From assembly GCF_963678635.1 (NCBI RefSeq), contig NC_087071.1, positions 24,809,821 to 24,873,820 of the forward strand: a stretch of 64,000 nt of DNA, given 5' to 3'. Each line of letters opens with the position of its first letter. Within the stretch, counting starts at the first letter, position 1. The notes beneath the pieces are model-generated. The model was given only the letters and a program-made list of their open reading frames with translations. It was not told where the DNA came from and did not search any database. Source of the DNA: Symsagittifera roscoffensis. Taxonomy: Eukaryota > Xenacoelomorpha > Acoela > Convolutidae. The translations under genes and the position numbers were made by a program. Shown piece by piece: positions 57,696 to 64,000 of the stretch.

Positions 57696-58025
57696 ATGGC
57701 AAACGTAGTAACATACCGAGATTTAGCTCTCGAAAAATTTACCGGCTTAGATCCATATGATTATGCAAGAGATTTTCTTGATATAGTAGAGAAAAAGATA
57801 GCATTTTCCCTAGGCACTAGACCAGCAGACGCAGGTGACGAACAGGACGCATATGATAACAGACAAAGAGCCTTATTTGGTTCGATATTAAGAGGTCCAG
57901 CCGCTCAATGGTATCAGGGATTAGCAGCAAATTTAACTTGGAACGAGATAAGAGATCAATTCATATCTAGATTCACCGCAAGAACGATTAATTGCTTCAC
58001 TCCCGAATGCTTTTTGATATCATAA
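57696..58025 (+). CDS. gag: Truncated Gag N-terminal protein, 109 aa, unit 4
   Basis: Intact copy with several amino-acid changes relative to units 2 and 3 (TYRDLALEKF, DPYDYARD, LRGPAA, FISRF). These variants match the pol-linked gag at 60404 more closely at some sites, so this unit may be nearer the ancestral sequence. Confidence 0.7.
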   Translation: MANVVTYRDLALEKFTGLDPYDYARDFLDIVEKKIAFSLGTRPADAGDEQDAYDNRQRALFGSILRGPAAQWYQGLAANLTWNEIRDQFISRFTARTINCFTPECFLIS

Positions 58026-58197
58026 TATACCCAAGCACAAAATTACTTGCATTTTAATCATTTTTTTATTAGAAACACAAATTTTACCTCAACAGAATTT
58101 AAATCATAACAAGTTCATAAGAAAATTTTAAATAATCCTTATATTGTTTGTCATCTCCTAGATAAATATTTATAACTCAAAAATAATGTAGAATGCT

Positions 58198-58482
58198 ATG
58201 ACAAATTTTTATAAAGTAAAAACAACAGCATTCAACTTAAAACTAAAATTGAAAAAGAAATCCACAAAAGTTATTTGGTATATCACTTATATCCAAAAGG
58301 ATCAAATCACAATTTTGTCCAAACACCCACACAAAAATATTCACGAACTAACTATTCTCTCCCGCAGCAATAAACCAGAGATAAATTCTATCTTAAAAAA
58401 GCTTAAACAGTCCCATAGCACTATTGGTCTATCTAACAAAAATTTGTTTTCATTGAACCCACCAAATCTCGCAGTAATTTGA
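58198..58482 (+). CDS. Leader ORF, 94 aa, unit 5, unknown
   Basis: Fifth-unit copy of the 94-codon frame, intact, with scattered substitutions. The next unit's copy (from 59077) is frameshifted by an extra C near 59198. Confidence 0.35.
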   Translation: MTNFYKVKTTAFNLKLKLKKKSTKVIWYITYIQKDQITILSKHPHKNIHELTILSRSNKPEINSILKKLKQSHSTIGLSNKNLFSLNPPNLAVI

Positions 58483-58575
58483 TTACAATTATTTCAGTCC
58501 TTACAAATGATCAGTACACAACACATCCAAACCCTTTATATACTGTTAACAAAACTTTGAGTGTATTAAATAAAG

Positions 58576-58905
58576 ATGGCAAACGTAGTAACAGCCCCAG
58601 ATTTAGCTCTCAAAAAATTTACCGGCTTAGATCCATATGAAGATGCAAGAGATTTTCTTGATATAGTAGAGAAAAAGATAGAATTTTCCCTAGGCACTAG
58701 ACCAGCAGACGCAGGTGACGAACAGGACGCATATGATAACAGACAAAGAGCCTTATTTGGTTCGATATTAAGAGGTCCAGCCGCTCAATGGTATCAGGGA
58801 TTAGCAGCAAATTTAACTTGGAACGAGATAAGAGATCATTTCATAGATAGATTCACCGCAAGAACGATTAATTGTTTCACTCCCGAATGCTTCTTGATAT
58901 CATAA
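58576..58905 (+). CDS. gag: Truncated Gag N-terminal protein, 109 aa, unit 5
   Basis: Intact copy with TAPDLAL near the start, IEFSLG in place of IAFSLG, and RDHF in place of RDQF. It ends with the same leader-derived RTINCFTPECFLIS tail. Confidence 0.7.
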   Translation: MANVVTAPDLALKKFTGLDPYEDARDFLDIVEKKIEFSLGTRPADAGDEQDAYDNRQRALFGSILRGPAAQWYQGLAANLTWNEIRDHFIDRFTARTINCFTPECFLIS

Positions 58906-59453
58906 TATACCCAAGCACAAAATTACTTGCATTTTAATCATATTTTATTAGAAACACAAATTTTACCTCAACAGAATTTAAATCATAACAAGTTCATAAG
59001 AAAACTTTAAATAATCCTTATATTGTTTGTCATCAACTAGATAAATATTTATAACTCAAAAATGATGTAGAATGCTATGACAAATTTTTATAAAGTAAAT
59101 ACAACAGCATTTAACTTAAAACTAAAATTGAAAAAGAAATCCACAAAAATTATTTGGTATATCACCAATATCCAAAAGGATCAAATCACAATTTTGTCCC
59201 AAACACCCACACAAAAATATTCTTGAACTAACTATTCTCTCCCGCAGCAATAACCCAGAGACAAATTCTATCTTAAAAAGCTTAAACAGCCCCATAGCAC
59301 TATTGATCTATCTAATAAAAATTTGTTTTCATTGAACCCAGCAAATCTCACAGTAATTTGATTACAATTATTTCAGTCCTACAAATGATCAGTACACAAC
59401 ACATCCAAACCCTTTATATACTGTTAACAAAACTTTGAGTGTATTAAATAAAG

Positions 59454-59669
59454 ATGGCAAACGTAACAACATACCGAGATTTAGCTCACGAAAAATTAAC
59501 CGGCTTAGATCCATATGATTATGCAAGAGATTTTCTTGATATAGTAGAGAAAAAGATAGCATTTTCCCTAGGCACTAGACCACCAGACGATTCTAATCCT
59601 TCATCCTTTCTCGAGGCTTACCCTCATTTTTTTCTTAAACTAAATTTAATTCTATCCACCTTAACATAA
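59454..59669 (+). pseudogene. gag: Gag start fused to the 180-bp leader cassette, copy 1
   Basis: The first about 45 Gag codons (to LGTRPPDD) run directly into the leader cassette at 59590, giving a chimeric 71-codon frame. This is a rearrangement product, not a normal Gag. The join lies at the GACGATTC string. Confidence 0.75.
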
Positions 59670-59770
59670 CTTAAACCTAAATCTTCCATCAGTAAAACTA
59701 CCAATTACTGAAACTAAGGAACAAAATACCAAAAACCAAGAAGGAAGGAACGGATTTGGTTGTTTTTTAA
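59590..59770 (+). repeat. 180-bp leader cassette, copy 2
   Basis: Near-identical to 53717-53898. It is joined upstream to gag codon ~45 and downstream to sequence from the middle of the 94-codon leader frame (TATATCACCAATATCC). Confidence 0.8.
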
Positions 59771-60082
59771 TCAAGTAACATACCAATATATCACCAATAT
59801 CCAAAAGGATCAAATCACAATTTTGTCCCAAACACCCACACAAAAATATTCTTGAACTAACTATTCTCTCCCGCAGCAATAACCCAGAGACAAATTCTAT
59901 CTTAAAAAGCTTAAACAGCCCCATAGCACTATTGATCTATCTAATAAAAATTTGTTTTCATTGAACCCAGCAAATCTCACAGTAATTTGATTACAATTAT
60001 TTGAGTCCTACAAATGATCAGTACACAACACATCCAAACCCTTTATATACTGTTAACAAAACTTTGAGTGTATTAAAAAAAG

Positions 60083-60298
60083 ATGGCAAACGTAACAACA
60101 TACCGAGATTTAGCTCTCGAAAAATTTACCGGCTTAGATCCATATGATTATGCAAGAGATTTTCTTGATATAGTAGAGAAAAAGATAGCATTTTCCCTAG
60201 GCACTAGACCACCAGACGATTCTAATCCTTCATCCTTTCTTGGGGCTTACCCTCATTTTTTTCTTAAACTAATTTTAATTCTATCCACCTTAAAATAA
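60083..60298 (+). pseudogene. gag: Gag start fused to the 180-bp leader cassette, copy 2
   Basis: Second instance of the same chimera as at 59454, with the same join after the LGTRPPDD codons. The repeat of this exact junction shows that a rearranged unit of about 630 bp was itself duplicated. Confidence 0.75.
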
Positions 60299-60400
60299 CT
60301 TAAACCTAAATCATCCATCAGTAAAACTACCAATTACTGAAACTAAGGAACAAAATACCAAAAACCAAGAAGGAAGGAACGGATTTGGTTGTTTTTTAAT
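60219..60400 (+). repeat. 180-bp leader cassette, copy 3
   Basis: Third copy of the cassette. Its downstream end joins directly into gag at the VTYPDLALEKF codons, replacing the normal gag start of the pol-linked copy. Confidence 0.8.
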
Positions 60401-61687
60401 CAAGTAACATACCCAGATTTAGCTCTCGAAAAATTTACCGGCTTAGATCCATATGATTATGCAAGAGATTTTCTTGATATAGTAGAGAAAAAGATAGCAT
60501 TTTCCCTAGGCACTAGACCACCAGACTCAGGTGACGAACAGGACGCATATGATAACAGACAAAGAGCCTTATTTGGTTCAATATTAAGAGGTCCAGCCGC
60601 TCAATGGTATCAGGGATTAGCAGCAAATTTACCTTGGAACGAGATAAGAGATCAATTCATAGATAGATTCACTGATGATAAGGATAAGTAGAGGAGACGA
60701 ATAGAAGCTGAAAACATAAAACGACAACCTGATGAATTTTTTACAAGCTACATACATAGATTAAGCACCGCAGTAGACCGTGGATGGCCTAATCCAACTT
60801 TTAATGATGATCAAAAAACAGCAAAGAAAATGGAATTCTTTGCACCCGAAACATCGCAACAATTAAAAGATCATATTGCAACAAAAGACATAAGTTTTGC
60901 AAAAAGTAGTGAGTTTACTGGAACAGCTTCAAGTAGTGTTGATAATAAGTTGGAGATAGAAGGAATAAAGGATCAGCTTAAGGAGTTAACAGGACTAATG
61001 AAAGATCATAAAATAAATGCAGCCTATAATCCAAATGAACCCAGAAACAAACAAAACCATACCCGATTTTGTAAATGTTGTCGTAGGTCAGGTCATACTA
61101 TCAGTGTTTGTTTTAAATACAGATACCACAAAGATCAAAACAGAAAACCACCTCAGTATCGTGAAAAATTCTCAGACAATTATAATAGGAGATCTAGGCC
61201 TCGAGAAGAAAATAGTTATAACAATCGATACAATAGCTATAATCAGCGGAATAACAATACCAGACCATATTCTCCGTATCCTAGACAGTTCAATAATAGA
61301 ACAAACATTTTCGATAGATCTCGATCTCAAAGTTTTGGATCAAGAGATAGAAATTTCAATAACAGATTTAATGATCAACATAACCCAAATCGTTAGAATA
61401 CGTACAACACAACTTCAAATAACTATAATCAATATAGGAACAGAAGCAATTCTATACCCGATCGAAATAAAAGATCATTTTCACAAGACAATTATCGAGC
61501 GCGATACCAAAACAGACCTCACGAAAACAAATTCCCATCCTACAATAACCAAGCAAGATCTCCAGGTGATTCAAAACCATCCTCCAGAGAAAATAGAAGA
61601 GACAGAAACCCTAAAGTTCAATTTAGTGAGAAAAAAATCCATGGCTATTATAGCGATCACGAAGGCGAAGAACTTACTTTAAACTAG
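60389..61687 (+). pseudogene. gag: Element 2 Gag (pol-linked copy), start lost, two in-frame stops
   Basis: One frame runs through capsid, nucleocapsid and a basic tail, with TAG codons at 60689-60691 and 61394-61396. It has no proper ATG, because the leader cassette is fused onto codon ~5. Capsid features (FTGLDPYDYARDFLDIVEKK, GPAAQWYQ) are followed by an IKRQPDEFFTSYIHRL stretch with WP, then a CCHC zinc knuckle at 61070-61111 (C-x2-C-x4-H-x4-C), then an Arg/Asn/Tyr/Ser-rich tail. The final stop is TAG at 61685-61687, immediately after a TTTAAAC heptamer. This is the only complete Gag in element 2. It could not be translated intact without start replacement and readthrough. Confidence 0.8.
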
Positions 61688-62343
61688 AACAGTCTGCGCA
61701 AGATAAAAAGTCAACAATGTATAATAATCTAAATCAGCATCCCGTCGGAGACAAAAATAAAAATAACGGCCTTGAAACCCAATTTTTAGTAGATACTGGA
61801 GCAACTTGTTCACTGTTAAAGTATGATACATATTTAGAAAACACAAAAATACAAAAGTTGACACTTACTAAAGCACAATCCAAAACATTTGCTGTTAATG
61901 GACAAAAACTCAAAATCCTAGGATATACAAATTTTAACGCTAGTTTTGACAGTAAAGGTGTTTATTTTGTAAAAATTCGAGCATGGGTTGCGGCCAAGGA
62001 CGGATGTAAATTTAATATATTAGGTATGGATTTTCTCTCTAATTCAACTAAATCGATTGACTTTTCAACACCAAAACTAGAACTCAAAATCTACCCAGGA
62101 GCATCAGTCGCTATCAGCAATATAAGAAGCAAAAGCTATCCATTTAAAAGTAGTTATCAAAATGTACTTTTGGACCAAACTATAACTTTAGCACCAAAAT
62201 CAACTCGTGTCATTTCAATATACCCAGCTGACAAAGTTTGTAAAAAGGGAACATCGTTCAAACTTGATAAAGACCTAAGACAAAATGATTATACACTTAA
62301 AACAAATATTGTAATCATGACGAAAAAACGTTACCAATGTTAA
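61654..62343 (+). CDS. pol: Element 2 protease region
   Basis: This frame is open from 61654, overlaps the Gag frame by 34 nt, and has its first ATG at 61717. The retroviral-type aspartic protease motif FLVDTGATCSLL has its D-T-G at residues 26-28 from that ATG. A second conserved ILGMDFL stretch, the C-terminal flap/ILG motif of retropepsins, follows about 80 residues later. The frame ends at 62343 where the next part of Pol lies in other frames, so the polyprotein is broken here. In life it would be reached by -1 frameshifting from Gag and would cleave the polyprotein in particles. Confidence 0.8.
   Translation, partial: RSRRRRTYFKLEQSAQDKKSTMYNNLNQHPVGDKNKNNGLETQFLVDTGATCSLLKYDTYLENTKIQKLTLTKAQSKTFAVNGQKLKILGYTNFNASFDSKGVYFVKIRAWVAAKDGCKFNILGMDFLSNSTKSIDFSTPKLELKIYPGASVAISNIRSKSYPFKSSYQNVLLDQTITLAPKSTRVISIYPADKVCKKGTSFKLDKDLRQNDYTLKTNIVIMTKKRYQC
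61678..61684 (+). promoter_or_regulatory. -1 ribosomal frameshift heptamer TTTAAAC before gag stop
   Basis: In the Gag frame the codons read ACT TTA AAC TAG, so T-TTA-AAC fits the X-XXY-YYZ rule exactly and is one of the most efficient known eukaryotic -1 slippery sites. The -1 frame is open from 61654 and leads into the DTG protease. The downstream RNA structure was not checked in detail. Confidence 0.75.
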
Positions 62344-62770
62344 ACAATCCTAAAGAATCGAAGGTCATTATATCCAAAGATTCAATTGGACAAATTTTCG
62401 GGGATATGAAACTGATCCAAAAACAATCTACAGCGTCGCAGACAATATTGCTTTTATGGAAGTTTTGTTCAACAAAAACGAACATCTTGATCATATTTTT
62501 CATGTAAGCGAACAATCAAAAGATCAACTGTGCTTCAAAAATGCTTCAATTGGTAAAAATCATAACAATTCGAAAAGGAAAAACAAAGAAACTTTGAAAC
62601 AAAGAGATTATACTAATAAATTCGAATTAGAAACAGATTTCAGCAAGGAATTGAAGGACCTGAAACCCAAATCTGAACTAAACTCAAGAACACATTTTAC
62701 AAATATACAAGTTCATGAAATCCAGAAAAAAATTGACAAGACAAAACAAGAGTTTCTAAAAAAAATTTGA
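62344..62770 (+). pseudogene. pol: Element 2 Pol linker between protease and RT, frame-broken
   Basis: Coding-like sequence continues but changes frame at least twice, near 62300-62340 and 62400-62455. The longest piece is 62456-62770, a Lys-rich linker without known motifs. The stop at 62768-62770 lies just before RT, which resumes in another frame. Confidence 0.55.
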
Positions 62771-62813
62771 CTTTACTCACTCTGATATAAACCAAAATCA
62801 ATTACAAGACCTA

Positions 62814-63707
62814 TTGAATATGCTATTACAGAATAAAGACGTATATTCACAATATAAATACGACGTAGGACTAATAGAGCAAAAATTCCATGTAAAGCTT
62901 TTACCAAACTTTGTTTTGAGTAAACAAAGACCATCAAGAGTTTCATTACATTACCAAGAAAAATTGAATGACTTACTAGACCAACTATGTAAATCAGGAA
63001 TAATTAGAGAAATAGGAAGTAATACCGAAATGGGATCAGAACTTATAAACCCAATTATAATACTTCCAAAAGGGAACATAGTCAAGCTCGTTATCGATGC
63101 GAGATACCTGAACTCAAAAACTGACTTAAGACGTTATTCATGGCCATTAGAATCAATAGGATCGCTCATAACTAAGCTAAAAGGAAATTTTTTCACCACG
63201 AGTGATTTATGCTCCGCACACAATCAAGTACCTTTAACAGAAGAAACACAACAATTAACAAGCTTTGTAATTGGATCAAAACACTACACTTTTAAAGGAG
63301 GTTTGTACGGCTTATGTGGTCTACCAAATTTCTTCAGTAGTATAATGACAATATATTTTGCACCCTAATAAAAAGAAATCGAGCAGTAACCTATATAGAC
63401 GATACAATAATGCAAGCACAAACTGTAGAAGAAAGGTTCGACATCATTGCTACATACCATGACTTATTAAGAAAATCGGGACTAAAAGCTCAGTCAGAAA
63501 AAAACGAATTTTTTTTTGAGAAAAGTACAGTTTTTAGGACATGTAATAAGTAAAAATGGCATACAACCAGTCAAGAAAAAGGTAGAAGGTCTCAAAGCAT
63601 TGAAATCGCCAGAGAACAAAAGAGATGTAATGAGAGTGTTAGGTTGTTTAGGATTTTATAGTACTGTATATAAAGTACTTACATGTAGACTCAAGGCCTT
63701 TCTATGA
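62814..63707 (+). pseudogene. pol: Element 2 reverse transcriptase, frame-broken
   Basis: 62814-63368 encodes the RT fingers and palm: PSRVSLHYQEK, NPIIILPKG, LVIDARYLN, motif A TSDLCSAHNQVPL, and FKGGLYGLCGLP. The frame changes near 63365; the catalytic YIDD then lies at 63392-63403 in another frame. It changes again within a nine-T run near 63503-63511, after which KVQFLGHVISKNGI and the thumb/connection follow to 63707. RT identity and Ty3/gypsy type are clear, but the copy is dead. Confidence 0.85.
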
Positions 63708-64000
63708 TTTGATACGGAATGATACAACTTTTAAATGGACACCAGATCACGAAAAACTATTTAACGAAATAAAAGAAAAAATTAGCGCAGATACAATACT
63801 AGCAATACCAGACACAAGATATCCTTTCCATGTACTTGTAGACTCATCATCAATAGGAATAAGTTCAATATTGGTACAAGAATTTCCAGAAGGGAAATGT
63901 ATTATATCTTTTAAAGAGTATATAACAAAGAAGAATAAAAAATGTCAACAACAGCAAGAGAGCTTTGCGGTGTCGTATCAGCTCTACAAAATACGAACAC
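63703..64000 (+). pseudogene. pol: Element 2 RNase H, start only
   Basis: The frame from 63703 holds FKWTPDHEKLFNEIKEKI and a FHVLVDSSSIGISSILVQE segment with the first RNase H Asp region. Near 63910-63945 the frame moves by one and a TAA interrupts the segment leading to TTARELCGVVSAL. The gene runs off the window. Confidence 0.75.

Larger units (their letters stand above)
54463..59589 (+). repeat. Tandem array of ~879-bp leader-plus-gag units (5 full, 1 partial)
   Basis: Unit starts, marked by AAGAACGATT, are at 54463, 55344, 56223, 57102, 57980 and 58860, giving periods of 881, 879, 879, 878 and 880 bp. Each unit runs from the retroelement leader through a 94-codon frame, an untranslated gap, and the gag start to about codon 97, then joins the next leader. 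Units are nearly identical. The last is cut at 59589, where the 180-bp leader cassette begins. The string AAGAACGATT occurs at the first unit's left edge and at each junction, suggesting a microhomology-type origin followed by unequal crossing-over. Confidence 0.92.
51938..64000 (+). mobile_element. Element 2: decayed Ty3/gypsy-type LTR retroelement, 5' part
   Basis: It starts where satellite B is abruptly cut, with TG and an inverted repeat. It has a primer-site-like TGGTGCGACC at 53093, a long leader, a tandem amplification of leader plus gag start, a CCHC Gag, a DTG protease, an RT with YIDD and the start of RNase H. The window ends inside RNase H, so the 3' LTR and target duplication cannot be checked. 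Numerous stops and frame changes in gag and pol mark it as an inactive copy, older than element 1. Confidence 0.8.

Noticed and set aside
60689-61396. Programmed stop-codon readthrough at the two in-frame TAG codons of element 2 Gag
   Set aside because: The contexts do not match known readthrough motifs, and the rest of the element is full of disabling changes.
61017-61682. 221-codon Ile/Thr-rich frame over the element 2 Gag tail
   Set aside because: It is an alternative-frame reading of the same type of basic low-complexity region; the CCHC-containing frame is the real one.

Overview
The window is an AT-rich stretch of eukaryotic nuclear DNA made almost entirely of repeats and transposable elements. 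I see no ordinary single-copy host gene. Ty3/gypsy-type retroelements, a non-LTR reverse transcriptase of the kind common in invertebrates, initiator-tRNA-derived repeats, a GT-AG intron and long satellites together suggest an invertebrate animal. I cannot name the species.

Layout. 1-5858: diverged satellite A, monomer about 80-85 bp, holding a large internal duplication. 5859-10215: a run of diverged composite repeats carrying at least four minus-strand copies of an initiator-tRNA(Met)-like sequence. 10250-11244 and 28301-29037: two halves of one decayed non-LTR reverse-transcriptase gene. 11245-28300: a 17.06-kb env-bearing LTR retroelement ('element 1') that split that gene. Its 410-bp LTRs read identical and it is flanked by a 4-bp ACAC target duplication. 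29038-51934: satellite B, about 23 kb, interrupted by a 1.5-kb unrelated insert. Its core is a higher-order array of 293-bp and 354-bp units. 51938-64000: the 5' part of a second, decayed Ty3/gypsy-like element ('element 2') running off the window. Its leader plus gag start is amplified into a tandem array of about 879-bp units.

Element 1 encodes, in order: a small basic protein, a capsid-like Gag, a basic nucleocapsid-like region plus DSG protease, RT with YLDD, RNase H, integrase with D,D(35)E, a 62-aa membrane peptide, a 378-codon reading frame with no ATG, a long envelope-like glycoprotein, and a 599-aa protein of unknown function that starts inside the env stop (ATGA). A predicted 78-nt intron follows three bases after the last stop. 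Despite identical LTRs, pol changes frame twice (inside RT and near the integrase C-terminus), so this copy was moved in trans, was recently damaged, or carries assembly indels.

Element 2 shows a textbook -1 frameshift heptamer (TTTAAAC) directly before the gag stop, leading into a DTG protease frame. Its pol has many stops and frame changes, and its pol-linked gag has lost its ATG. Several short, nearly identical gag N-terminal reading frames remain in the tandem array upstream.

The best candidates for something undescribed are the accessory genes of element 1 (ATG-less pre-env frame, 599-aa post-env protein, 3' UTR intron), the leader/gag tandem array of element 2, and the two-length higher-order satellite.
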